This document shows positions 38,663 to 52,430 of a stretch of DNA of 64,000 nucleotides, in pieces; within the stretch, counting starts at the first letter, position 1; each line of letters starts with the position of its first letter. The notes below the pieces were generated by a model. The model did not search any database and had not been told where the DNA came from. It saw nothing but the letters and a program-made list of their open reading frames with translations. The position numbers were made by a program, and so were the translations under genes. Source of the stretch: Megaleporinus macrocephalus. Lineage: Eukaryota > Chordata > Actinopteri > Characiformes > Anostomidae. The DNA lies in contig CM038709.1 of the NCBI GenBank assembly GCA_021613375.1, positions 34,863,915-34,927,914 of the forward strand, in the 5' to 3' direction.

Positions 38663-41600
38663 AACGCTTTAGAAGCTTCAGAACCGCTGTACAGCGTTAT
38701 TTTAGAGAGAAACAGTAGTTTGACTCAATACTGCATTTTCTAGCATATGTTCATGTCAGATATGAGATTTCGGGCGGTGTACTACCTTTTTTGTTTGAAA
38801 CATGTGGACAACATGAACTTTGGTGACGTGCACTGGCCTAGACTCTAAAAGTCATTTAAATTCTTCTAACACACTGAAAATGCCTTTACTGCAGTGCAGA
38901 GTCGCTAAACGGCTTTAAAAGAGCCATAATCGCTGTAGAGCATATTGTTAGAACGTGAAAACTTCACAGTAATGCAAAAGTTGGTTTTCCACCATAAATT
39001 CCTCCAAATACAACGTTAATAGTCTTGTATTATGTTTAATTTGCAGAACATGAGTAAACAATTAGCTTGGATGAGAGAATGTCCTCTTGATCAAAAAATT
39101 CTCTGTGGTTCGTCTAATACACATAAAATGCGTTTACTATGCAGCAGACGGGCTCAAACGCCTTAGAACCGTCAGAACCGCTGTACCGAGTTAGTTCATC
39201 GCTAAACGGCTTTAAAATAGGCAGAATCGCTGCAGAGCAGTGTTAGAACGTGAAAACATCACAGTTATGCGAAAGAAAGTGTTCCATTATAAACTTGTCC
39301 AAATACAACAGAAATAGTCTAGTATTATGTTTAAACTCCAAAAAATGAGCAAATAATCAACTTTGGCGAGATAATCTTCACTTGATTGAAAAACTCATTG
39401 TGGTACGTCTAATACACCTAAAATGCGTTTACTATAGAGCAGACGCGCTCAAACGCTTTAGAAGCGTCAGAACCGCTGTACAGCGTTATTTTAGAGAGAA
39501 ACAGTAGTTTGACTCAATACTGCATTTTCTAGCATATGATCATGTCAGATATGAGATTTCGAGCGGTGTACTACCTTTTTTGTTTGAAACATGTGGACAA
39601 CATGAACTTTGGTGACGTGCACTGGCTTTGACTCTAAAAGTCATTTACATTCTCATAACACACTGAAAATGCCTTTACTGCAGTGTAGAGTGGCTAAACG
39701 GCTTTAGAAGAGACAGAATCGCTGTACAGCGTTAGTTCATCGCTAAGCGGCTTTAGAACAGGCTACAGAGTAGCCAGATTCGCTGCAGAGCATTGTTAGA
39801 ATGTGAAAACATCACAGTTATGCAAAAGTAGGTGTTCCACCATAAACTCGTCCAAATACAACATTAATAGTCTTGTATTATGTTTAATTTGCAGAACATG
39901 AGTAAACAATTAGCTTGGATGAGAGAATCTCCACTTGATCAAAAAATTCTCTGTGGTTTGTCTAATACACATAAAATGCGTTTACTATGCAGCAGACGCG
40001 CTCAAACGCCTTAGAACCGTCAGAACCGCAGTACCGAGTTAGTTCATCGGCTAAACGGCTTTAAAAAAGGTTTTAGAATAGGCAGAATCGCTGCAGAGCA
40101 GTGTTAGAACGTGAAAACATCACAGTTATGCGAAACTAGGTGTTCCATTATAAACTTGTACAAATACAACAGAAATAGTCTAGTATTATGATTAACTGCA
40201 GAACATGAGCAAACAATCAACTTTGGCGAGATAATCTTCACTTGATTGAAAAACTCATTGTGGTACATCTAATACACCTAAAATGCGTTTACTCTTCAGC
40301 AGACGCGCTCAAACGCTTTAGAAGCGTCAGAACCGCTGTACAGCGTTATTTTAGAGAGAAACAGTAGTTTGACTCAATACTGCATTTTCTAGCATATGAT
40401 CATGTCAGATATGAGATTTCGAGTGGTGTACTACCTTTTTTGTTTAAAACATGTGGACAACATGAACTTTGGTGACGTGCACTGGCTTTGACTCTAAAAG
40501 TCATTTACATTCTCATAACACACTGAAAATGCCTTTACTGCAGTGTAGAGTGGCTAAACGGCGTTAGAAGAGACAGAATCGCTGTACAGCGTTAGTTCAT
40601 CGCTAAGTGGCTTTAGAACAGGCTACAGAGTAGCCAGATTCGCTGCAGAGCATTGTTGGAACGTGAAAACATCACAGTTATGCGAAACTAGGTGTTCCAT
40701 TATAAACTTGTACAAATACAACAGAAATATTCTAGTATTATGATTAACTGCAGAACATGAGCAAACAACCATTTTTGGCGAGATAATCTTCACTTGATTG
40801 AAAAACTCATTGTGGTACGTCTACTACACCTAAAATGCGTTTACTCTACAGCAGACGCGCTCAAACGCTTTAGAAGCTTCAGAACCGCTGTACAGCGTTA
40901 TTTTAGAGAGAAACAGTAGTTTGACTCAATACTGCATTTTCTAGCATATGTTCATGTCAGATATGAGATTTCGGGCGGTGTACTACCTTTTTTGTTTGAA
41001 ACATGTGGACAACATGAACTTTGGTGACGTGCACTGGCCTAGACTCTAAAAGTCATTTAAATTCTTCTAACACACTGAAAATGCCTTTACTGCAGTGCAG
41101 AGTCGCTAAACGGCTTTAAAAGAGCCATAATCGCTGTAGAGCATATTGTTAGAACGTGAAAACGTCACAGTAATGCAAAAGTTGGTTTTCCACCATAAAT
41201 TCCTCCAAATACAACGTTAATAGTCTTGTATTATGTTTAATTTGCAGAACATGAGTAAACAATTAGCTTGGATGATAGAATGTCCTCTTGATCAAAAAAT
41301 TCTCTGTGGTTCGTCTAATACACATAAAATGCATTTACTATGCAGCAGACGGGCTCAAACGCCTTAGAACCGTCAGAACCGCTGTACCGAGTTAGTTCAT
41401 CGCTAAGCGGCTTTAGAACAGGCTACAGAGTAGCCAGATTCGCTGCAGAGCATTGTTAGAATGTGAAAACATCACAGTTATGCAAAAGTAGGTGTTCCAC
41501 CATAAACTCGTCCAAATACAACATTAATAGTCTTGTATTATGTTTAATTTGCAGAACATGAGTAAACAATTAGCTTGGATGAGAGAATGTCCTCTTGATC

Positions 41601-44477
41601 AAAAAATTCTCTGTGGTTTGTCTAATACACATAAAATGCGTTTACTATGCAGCAGACGCGCTCAAACGCCTTAGAACCGTCAGAACCGCAGTACCGAGTT
41701 AGTTCATCGCTAAACGGCTTTAAAAAAGGTTTTAGAATAGGCAGAATCGCTGCAGAGCAGTGTTAGAACGTGAAAACATCACAGTTATGCGAAACTAGGT
41801 GTTCCATTATAAACTTGTACAAATACAACAGAAATAGTCTAGTATTATGATTAACTGCAGAACATGAGCAAACAATCAACTTTGGCGAGATAATCTTCAC
41901 TTGATTGAAAAACTCATTGTGGTACATCTAATACACCTAAAATGCGTTTACTCTACAGCAGACGCGCTCAAACGCTTTAGAAGCGTCAGAACCGCTGTAC
42001 AGCATTATTTTAGAGAGAAACAGTAGTTTGACTCAATACTGCATTTTCTAGCATATGATCATGTCAGATATGAGATTTCGAGCGGTGTACTACCTTTTTT
42101 GTTTAAAACATGTGGACAACATGAACTTTGGTGACGTGCACTGGCTTTGACTCTAAAAGTCATTTACATTCTCATAACACACTGAAAATGCCTTTACTGC
42201 AGTGTAGAGTGGCTAAACGGCTTTAGAAGAGACAGAATCGCTGTACAGCGTTAGTTCATCGCTAAGCGGCTTTAGAACAGGCTACAGAGTAGCCAGATTC
42301 GCTGCAGAGCATTGTTAGAATGTGAAAACATCACAGTTATGCAAAAGTAGGTGTTCCACCATAAACTCGTCCAAATACAACATTAATAGTCTTGTATTAT
42401 GTTTAATTTGCAGAACATGAGTAAACAATTAGCTTGGATGAGAGAATCTCCACTTGATCAAAAAATTCTCTGTGGTTTGTCTAATACACATAAAATGCGT
42501 TTACTATGCATCAGACGCGCTCAAACGCCTTAGAACCGTCAGAAATGCAGTACCGAGTTAGTTCATCGCTAAACGGCTTTAAAAAAGGTTTTAGAATAGG
42601 CAGAATCGCTGCAGAGCAGTGTTAGAACGTGAAAACATCACAGTTATGCGAAACTAGGTGTTCCATTATAAACTTGTACAAATACAACAGAAATATTCTA
42701 GTATTATGATTAACTGCAGAACATGAGCAAACAACCATCTTTGGCGAGATAATCTTCACTTGATTGAAAAACTCATTGTGGTACGTCTACTACACCTAAA
42801 ATGCGTTTACTCTACAGCAGACGCGCTCAAACGCTTTAGAAGCTTCAGAACCGCTGTACAGCGTTATTTTAGAGAGAAACAGTAGTTTGACTCAATACTG
42901 CATTTTCTAGCATATGTTCATGTCAGATATGAGATTTCGGGCGGTGTACTACCTTTTTTGTTTGAAACATGTGGACAACATGAACTTTGGTGACGTGCAC
43001 TGGCCTAGACTCTAAAAGTCATTTAAATTCTTCTAACACACTGAAAATGCCTTTACTGCAGTGCAGAGTCGCTAAACGGCTTTAAAAGAGCCATAATCGC
43101 TGTAGAGCATATTGTTAGAACGTGAAAACGTCACAGTAATGCAAAAGTTGGTTTTCCACCATAAATTCCTCCAAATACAACGTTAATAGTCTTGTATTAT
43201 GTTTAATTTGCAGAACATGAGTAAACAATTAGCTTGGATGAGAGAATGTCCTCTTGATCAAAAAATTCTCTGTGGTTCGTCTAATACACATAAAATGCGT
43301 TTACTATGCAGCAGACGGGCTCAAACGCCTTAGAACCGTCAGAACCGCTGTACCGAGTTAGTTCATCGCTAAACGGCTTTAAAATAGGCAGAATCGCTGC
43401 AGAGCAGTGTTAGAACGTGAAAACATCACAGTTATGCGAAAGAAAGTGTTCCATTATAAACTTGTCCAAATACAACAGAAATAGTCTAGTATTATGTTTA
43501 AACTCCAAAAAATGAGCAAATAATCAACTTTGGCGAGATAATCTTCACTTGATTGAAAAACTCATTGTGGTACGTCTAATACACCTAAAATGCGTTTACT
43601 ATAGAGCAGACGCGCTCAAACGCTTTAGAAGCGTCAGAACCGCTGTACAGCGTTATTTTAGAGAGAAACAGTAGTTTGACTCAATACTGCATTTTCTAGC
43701 ATATGATCATGTCAGATATGAGATTTCGAGCGGTGTACTACCTTTTTTGTTTAAAACATGTGGACAACATGAACTTTGGTGACGTGCACTGGCTTTGACT
43801 CTAAAAGTCATTTACATTCTCATAACACACTGAAAATGCCTTTACTGCAGTGTAGAGTGGCTAAACGGCGTTAGAAGAGACAGAATCGCTGTACAGCGTT
43901 AGTTCATCGCTAAGCGGCTTTAGAACAGGCTACAGAGTAGCCAGATTCGCTGCAGAGCATTGTTAGAATGTGAAAACATCACAGTTATGCAAAAGTACGT
44001 GTTCCACCATAAACTCGTCCAAATACAACATTAATAGTCTTGTATTATGTTTAATTTGCAGAACATGAGTAAACAATTAGCTTGGATGAGAGAATCTCCA
44101 CTTGATCAAAAAATTCTCTGTGGTTTGTCTAATACACAAAAAATGCGTTTACTATGCAGCAGACGCGCTCAAACGCCTTAGAACCGTCAGAACCGCAGTA
44201 CCGAGTTAGTTCATCGCTAACCGGCTTTAAAAAAGGTTTTAGAATAGGCAGAATCGCTGCAGAGCAGTGTTAGAACGTGAAAACATCACAGTTATGCGAA
44301 ACTAGGTGTTCCATTATAAACTTGTACAAATACAACAGAAATAGTCTAGTATTATGATTAACTGCAGAACATGAGCAAACAATCAACTTTGGCGAGATAA
44401 TCTTCACTTGATTGAAAAACTCATTGTGGTACATCTAATACACCTAAAATGCGTTTACTCTACAGCAGACGCGCTCA

Positions 44478-47400
44478 AACGCTTTAGAAGCGTCAGAACC
44501 ACTGTACAGCGTTATTTTAGAGAGAAACAGTAGTTTGACTCAATACTGCATTTTCTAGCATATGATCATGTCAGATATGAGATTTCGAGCGGTGTACTAC
44601 CTTTTTTGTTTAAAACATGTGGACAACAGTAACTTTGGTGACGTGCACTGGCTTTGACTCTAAAAGTCATTTACATTCTCATAACACACTGAAAATGCCT
44701 TTACTGCAGTGTAGAGTGGCTAAACGGCGTTAGAAGAGACAGAATCGCTGTACAGCGTTAGTTCATCGCTAAGCGGCTTTAGAACAGGCTACAGAGTAGC
44801 CAGATTCGCTGCAGAGCATTGTTAGAATGTGAAAACATCACAGTTATGCAAAAGTAGGTGTTCCACCATAAACTCGTCCAAATACAACATTAATAGTCTT
44901 GTATTATGTTTAATTTGCAGAACATGAGTAAACAATTAGCTTGGATGAGAGAATCTCCACTTGATCAAAAAATTCTCTGTGGTTTGTCTAATACACATAA
45001 AATGCGTTTACTATGCAGCAGACGCGCTCAAACGCCTTAGAACCGTCAGAACCGCAGTACCGAGTTAGTTCATCGCTAAACGGCTTTAAAAAAGGTTTTA
45101 GAATAGGCAGAATCGCTGCAGAGCAGTGTTAGAACGTGAAAACATCACAGTTATGCGAAACTAGGTGTTCCATTATAAACTTGTACAAATACAACAGAAA
45201 TAGTCTAGTATTATGATTAACTGCAGAACATGAGCAAACAATCAACTTTGGCGAGATAATCTTCACTTGATTGAAAAACTCATTGTGGTACATCTAATAC
45301 ACCTAAAATGCGTTTACTCTACAGCAGACGCGCTCAAACGCTTTAGAAGCGTCAGAACCGCTGTACAGCATTATTTTAGAGAGAAACAGTAGTTTGACTC
45401 AATACTGCATTTTCTAGCATATGATCATGTCAGATATGAGATTTCGAGCGGTGTACTACCTTTTTTGTTTAAAACATGTGGACAACATGAACTTTGGTGA
45501 CGTGCACTGGCTTTGACTCTAAAAGTCATTTACATTCTCATAACACACTGAAAATGCCTTTACTGCAGTGTAGAGTGGCTAAACGGCTTTAGAAGAGACA
45601 GAATCGCTGTACAGCGTTAGTTCATCGCTAAGCGGCTTTAGAACAGGCTACAGAGTAGCCAGATTCGCTGCAGAGCATTGTTAGAATGTGAAAACATCAC
45701 AGTTATGCAAAAGTAGGTGTTCCACCATAAACTCGTCCAAATACAACATTAATAGTCTTGTATTATGTTTAATTTGCAGAACATGAGTAAACAATTAGCT
45801 TGGATGAGAGAATCTCCACTTGATCAAAAAATTCTCTGTGGTTTGTCTAATACACATAAAATGCGTTACTATGCATCAGACGCGCTCAAACGCCTTAGAA
45901 CCGTCAGAACTGCAGTACCGAGTTAGTTCATCGCTAAACGGCTTTAAAAAAGGTTTTAGAATAGGCAGAATCGCTGCAGAGCAGTGTTAGAACGTGAAAA
46001 CATCACAGTTATGCGAAACTAGGTGTTCCATTATAAACTTGTACAAATACAACAGAAATATTCTAGTATTATGATTAACTGCAGAACATGAGCAAACAAC
46101 CATCTTTGGCGAGATAATCTTCACTTGATTGAAAAACTCATTGTGGTACGTCTACTACACCTAAAATGCGTTTACTCTACAGCAGACGCGCTCAAACGCT
46201 TTAGAAGCGTCAGAACCGCTGTACAGCGTTATTTTAGAGAGAAACAGTAGTTTGACTCAATACTGCATTTTCTAGCATATGTTCATGTCAGATATGAGAT
46301 TTCGGGCGGTGTACTACCTTTTTTGTTTGAAACATGTGGACAACATGAACTTTGGTGACGTGCACTGGCCTAGACTCTAAAAGTCATTTAAATTCTTCTA
46401 ACACACTGAAAATGCCTTTACTGCAGTGCAGAGTCGCTAAACGGCTTTAAAAGAGCCATAATCGCTGTAGAGCATATTGTTAGAACGTGAAAACGTCACA
46501 GTAATGCAAAAGTTGGTTTTCCACCATAAATTCCTCCAAATACAACGTTAATAGTCTTGTATTATGTTTAATTTGCAGAACATGAGTAAACAATTAGCTT
46601 GGATGAGAGAATCTCCTCTTGATCAAAAAATTCTCTGTGGTTCGTCTAATGCACACACAATGCGTTTACTATGCAGCAGACGGGCTCAAACGCCTTAGAA
46701 CCGTCAGAACCGCTGTACCGAGTTAGTTCATCGCTAAACGGCTTTAAAATAGGCAGAATCGCTGCAGAGCAGTGTTAGAACGTGAAAACATCACAGTTAT
46801 GCGAAAGAAAGTGTTCCATTATAAACTTGTCCAAATACAACAGAAATAGTCTAGTATTATGTTTAAACTCCAAAAAATGAGCAAATAATCAACTTTGGCG
46901 AGATAATCTTCACTTGATTGAAAAACTCATTGTGGTACGTCTAATACACCTAAAATGCGTTTACTATAGAGCAGACGCGCTCAAACGCTTTAGAAGCGTC
47001 AGAACCGCTGTACAGTGTTATTTTAGAGAGAAACAGTAGTTTGACTCAATACTGCATTTTCTAGCATATGATCATGTCAGATATGAGATTTCGAGCGGTG
47101 TACTACCTTTTTTGTTTAAAACATGTGGACAACATGAACTTTGGTGACGTGCACTGGCTTTGACTCTAAAAGTCATTTACATTCTCATAACACACTGAAA
47201 ATGCCTTTACTGCAGTGTAGAGTGGCTAAACGGCGTTAGAAGAGACAGAATCGCTGTACAGCGTTAGTTCATCGCTAAGCGGCTTTAGAACAGGCTACAG
47301 AGTAGCCAGATTCGCTGCAGAGCATTGTTAGAATGTGAAAACATCACAGTTATGCAAAAGTACGTGTTCCACCATAAACTCGTCCAAATACAACATTAAT

Positions 47401-49560
47401 AGTCTTGTATTATGTTTAATTTGCAGAACATGAGTAAACAATTAGCTTGGATGAGAGAATCTCCACTTGATCAAAAAATTCTCTGTGGTTTGTCTAATAC
47501 ACATAAAATGCGTTTACTATGCAGCAGACGCGCTCAAACGCCTTAGAACCGTCAGAACCGCAGTACCGAGTTAGTTCATCGCTAACCGGCTTTAAAAAAG
47601 GTTTTAGAATAGGCAGAATCGCTGCAGAGCAGTGTTAGAACGTGAAAACATCACAGTTATGCGAAACTAGGTGTTCCATTATAAACTTGTACAAATACAA
47701 CAGAAATAGTCTAGTATTATGATTAACTGCAGAACATGAGCAAACAATCAACTTTGGCGAGATAATCTTCACTTGATTGAAAAACTCATTGTGGTACATC
47801 TAATACACCTAAAATGCGTTTACTCTACAGCAGACGCGCTCAAACGCTTTAGAAGCGTCAGAACCACTGTACAGCGTTATTTTAGAGAGAAACAGTAGTT
47901 TGACTCAATACTGCATTTTCTAGCATATGATCATGTCAGATATGAGATTTCGAGCGGTGTACTACCTTTTTTGTTTAAAACATGTGGACAACATGAACTT
48001 TGGTGACGTGCACTGGCTTTGACTCTAAAAGTCATTTACATTCTCATAACACACTGAAAATGCCTTTACTGCAGTGTAGAGTGGCTAAACGGCTTTAGAA
48101 GAGACAGAATCGCTGTACAGCGTTAGTTCATCGCTAAGCGGCTTTAGAACAGGCTACAGAGTAGCCAGATTCGCTGCAGAGCATTGTTAGAATGTGAAAA
48201 CATCACAGTTATGCAAAAGTACGTGTTCCACCATAAACTCGTCCAAATACAACATTAATAGTCTTGTATTATGTTTAATTTGCAGAACATGAGTAAACAA
48301 TTAGCTTGGATGAGAGAATCTCCACTTGATCAAAAAATTCTCTGTGGTTTGTCTAATACACATAAAATGCGTTTACTATGCAGCAGACGCGCTCAAACGC
48401 CTTAGAACCGTCAGAACCGCAGTACCGAGTTAGTTCATGGCTAAACGGCTTTAAAAAAGGTTTTAGAATAGGCAGAATCGCTGCAGAGCAGTGTTAGAAC
48501 GTGAAAACATCACAGTTATGCGAAACTAGGTGTTCCATTATAAACTTGTACAAATACAACAGAAATAGTCTAGTATTATGATTAACTGCAGAACATGAGC
48601 AAACAATCAACTTTGGCGAGATAATCTTCACTTGATTGAAAAACTCATTGTGGTACATCTAATACACCTAAAATGCGTTTACTCTACAGCAGACGCGCTC
48701 AAACGCTTTAGAAGCGTCAGAACCGCTGTACAGCATTATTTTAGAGAGAAACAGTAGTTTGACTCAATACTGCATTTTCTAGCATATGATCATGTCAGAT
48801 ATGAGATTTTGAGCGGTGTACTACCTTTTTTGTTTAAAACATGTGGACAACATGAACTTTGGTGACGTGCACTGGCTTTGACTCTAAAAGTTATTTACAT
48901 TCTCATAACACACTGAAAATGCCTTTACTGCAGTGTAGACTGGCTAAACGGCTTTAGAAGAGACAGAATCGCTGTACAGCGTTAGTTCATCGCTAAGCGG
49001 CTTTAGAACAGGCTACAGAGTAGCCAGATTCGCTGCAGAGCATTGTTAGAATGTGAATACATCACAGTTATGCAAAAGTAGGTGTTCCACCATAAACTCG
49101 TCCAAATACAACATTAATAGTCTTGTATTATGTTTAATTTGCAGAACATGAGTAAACAATTAGCTTGGATGAGAGAATCTCCACTTGATCAAAAAATTCT
49201 CTGTGGTTTGTCTAATACACATAAAATGCGTTTACTATGCAGCAGACGCGCTCAAACGCCTTAGAACCGTCAGAACTGCAGTACCGAGTTAGTTCATCGC
49301 TAAACGGCTTTAAAAAAGGTTTTAGAATAGGCAGAATCGCTGCAGAGCAGTGTTAGAACGTGAAAACATCACAGTTATGCGAAACTAGGTGTTCCATTAT
49401 AAACTTGTACAAATACAACAGAAATAGTCTAGTATTATGATTAACTGCAGAACATGAGCAAACAATCAACTTTGGCGAGATAATCTTCACTTGATTGAAA
49501 AACTCATTGTGGTACATCTAATACACCTAAAATGCGTTTACTCTACAGCAGACGCGCTCA
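44478..49560. repeat. 5.08-kb satellite super-unit, copy 1
   Basis: The order is alpha, alpha, beta, alpha, alpha, alpha. Rare marks recur about 5,083 bp later: AACAGTAACTTTGGTGACG (near 44,628), AACAACCATCTTTGG (near 46,097), TAATGCACACACAATG (near 46,648) and TACAGTGTTATTTTAG (near 47,011). Confidence 0.85.
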
Positions 49561-52430
49561 AACGCTTTAGAAGCGTCAGAACCACTGTACAGCGTTATTT
49601 TAGAGAGAAACAGTAGTTTGACTCAATACTGCATTTTCTAGCATATGATCATGTCAGATATGAGATTTCGAGCGGTGTACTACCTTTTTTGTTTAAAACA
49701 TGTGGACAACAGTAACTTTGGTGACGTGCACTGGCTTTGACTCTAAAAGTCATTTACATTCTCATAACACACTGAAAATGCCTTTACTGCAGTGTAGAGT
49801 GGCTAAACGGCGTTAGAAGAGACAGAATCGCTGTACAGCGTTAGTTCATCGCTAAGCGGCTTTAGAACAGGCTACAGAGTAGCCAGATTCGCTGCAGAGC
49901 ATTGTTAGAATGTGAAAACATCACAGTTATGCAAAAGTACGTGTTCCACCATAAACTCGTCCAAATACAACATTAATAGTCTTGTATTATGTTTAATTTG
50001 CAGAACATGAGTAAACTATTAGCTTGGATGAGAGAATCTCCACTTGATCAAAAAATTCTCTGTGGTTTGTCTAATACACATAAAATGCGTTTACTATGCA
50101 GCAGACGCGCTCAAACACCTTAGAACCGTCAGAACCGCAGTACCGAGTTAGTTCATCGCTAACCGGCTTTAAAAAAGGTTTTAGAATAGGCAGAATCGCT
50201 GCAGAGCAGTGTTAGAACGTGAAAACATCACAGTTATGCGAAACTAGGTGTTCCATTATAAACTTGTACAAATACAACAGAAATAGTCTAGTATTATGAT
50301 TAACTGCAGAACATGAGCAAACAATCAACTTTGGCGAGATAATCTTCACTTGATTGAAAAACTCATTGTGGTACATCTAATACACCTAAAATGCGTTTAC
50401 TCTACAGCAGACGCGCTCAAACGCTTTAGAAGCGTCAGAACCGCTGTACAGCATTATTTTAGAGAGAAACAGTAGTTTGACTCAATACTGCATTTTCTAG
50501 CATATGATCATGTCAGATATGAGATTTCGAGCGGTGTACTACCTTTTTTGTTTAAAACATGTGGACAACATGAACTTTGGTGACGTGCACTGGCTTTGAC
50601 TCTAAAAGTCATTTACATTCTCATAACACACTGAAAATGCCTTTACTGCAGTGTAGAGTGGCTAAACGGCTTTAGAAGAGACAGAATCGCTGTACAGCGT
50701 TAGTTCATCGCTAAGCGGCTTTAGAACAGGCTACAGAGTAGCCAGATTCGCTGCAGAGCATTGTTAGAATGTGAAAACATCACAGTTATGCAAAAGTACG
50801 TGTTCCACCATAAACTCGTCCAAATACAACATTAATAGTCTTGTATTATGTTTAATTTGCAGAACATGAGTAAACAATTAGCTTGGATGAGAGAATCTCC
50901 ACTTGATCAAAAAATTCTCTGTGGTTTGTCTAATACACATAAAATGCGTTTACTATGCATCAGACGCGCTCAAACGCCTTAGAACCGTCAGAACTGCAGT
51001 ACCGAGTTAGTTCATCGCTAAACGGCTTTAAAAAAGGTTTTAGAATAGGCAGAATCGCTGCAGAGCAGTGTTAGAACGTGAAAACATCACAGTTATGCGA
51101 AACTAGGTGTTCCATTATAAACTTGTACAAATACAACAGAAATATTCTAGTATTATGATTAACTGCAGAACATGAGCAAACAACCATCTTTGGCGAGATA
51201 ATCTTCACTTGATTGAAAAACTCATTGTGGTACGTCTACTACACCTAAAATGCGTTTACTCTACAGCAGACGCGCTCAAACGCTTTAGAAGCTTCAGAAC
51301 CGCTGTACAGCGTTATTTTAGAGAGAAACAGTAGTTTGACTCAATACTGCATTTTCTAGCATATGTTCATGTCAGATATGAGATTTCGGGCGGTGTACTA
51401 CCTTTTTTATTTGAAACATGTGGACAACATGAACTTTGGTGACGTGCACTGGCCTAGACTCTAAAAGTCATTTAAATTCTTCTAACACACTGAAAATGCC
51501 TTTACTGCAGTGCACAGTCGCTAAACGGCTTTAAAAGAGCCATAATCGCTGTAGAGCATATTGTTAGAACGTGAAAACGTCACAGTAATGCAAAAGTTGG
51601 TTTTCCACCATAAATTCCTCCAAATACAACGTTAATAGTCTTGTATTATGTTTAATTTGCAGAACATGAGTAAACAATTAGCTTGGATGAGAGAATCTCC
51701 TCTTGATCAAAAAATTCTCTGTGGTTCGTCTAATGCACACACAATGCGTTTACTATGCAGCAGACGGGCTCAAACGCCTTAGAACCGTCAGAACCGCTGT
51801 ACCGAGTTAGTTCATCGCTAAACGGCTTTAAAATAGGCAGAATCGCTGCGGAGCAGTGTTAGAACGTGAAAACATCACAGTTATGCGAAAGAAAGTGTTC
51901 CATTATAAACTTGTCCAAATACAACAGAAATAGTCTAGTATTATGTTTAAACTCCAAAAAATGAGCAAATAATCAACTTTGGCGAGATAATCTTCACTTG
52001 ATTGAAAAACTCATTGTGGTACGTCTAATAAACCTAAAATGCGTTTACTATAGAGCAGACGCGCTCAAACGCTTTAGAAGCGTCAGAACCGCTGTACAGT
52101 GTTATTTTAGAGAGAAACAGTAGTTTGACTCAATACTGCATTTTCTAGCATATGATCATGTCAGATATGAGATTTCGAGCGGTGTACTACCTTTTTTGTT
52201 TAAAACATGTGGACAACATGAACTTTGGTGACGTGCACTGGCTTTGACTCTAAAAGTCATTTACATTCTCATAACACACTGAAAATGCCTTTACTGCAGT
52301 GTAGAGTGGCTAAACGGCGTTAGAAGAGACAGAATCGCTGTACAGCGTTAGTTCATCGCTAAGCGGCTTTAGAACAGGCTACAGAGTAGCCAGATTCGCT
52401 GCAGAGCATTGTTAGAATGTGAAAACATCA
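49561..52430. repeat. 5.08-kb satellite super-unit, copy 2 (partial)
   Basis: It repeats the order and rare marks of copy 1 (near 49,710, 51,180, 51,732 and 52,095). It breaks off near 52,430, where the older edge-type sequence begins. Confidence 0.83.

Larger units (their letters stand above)
7514..52430. repeat. Homogenised satellite core with alpha/beta higher-order repeats
   Basis: X-alpha and X-beta modules alternate here, each followed by two monomers. The usual spacing is 860 bp after an alpha start and 789 bp after a beta start. Approximate positions of the TTTTAGAG mark, beta type: 7,549; 9,199; 10,848; 14,207; 16,717; 19,219; 20,330; 21,979; 23,627; 24,648; 25,987; 27,636; 30,072; 32,579; 35,640; 38,700; 40,901; 42,869; 46,229; 51,317. 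Alpha type: 8,339; 9,988; 12,189; 13,039; 14,996; 15,855; 18,367; 21,119; 22,768; 26,776; 29,214; 30,859; 31,719; 33,369; 33,919; 34,781; 36,429; 36,981; 37,839; 40,349; 42,009; 43,658; 44,517; 45,373; 47,021; 47,879; 48,739; 49,598; 50,457; 52,106. Hybrids lie at 28,424 and 39,489. Toward the right, alpha units come in runs. Confidence 0.92.

Noticed and set aside
7514..52430. CENP-B box in the satellite
   Set aside because: I looked for the core TTCG-N4-A-N2-CGGG pattern on both strands. TTTCGGGCGG and the reverse of CAGACGGGCTC match only partly, so no box is claimed.
7514..52430. Internal RNA polymerase III promoter (GGTTCGTCTAATAC resembles a B box)
   Set aside because: Only part of the B-box consensus matches, the alpha copies have GGTTTGTC instead, and no convincing A box lies at the right distance.
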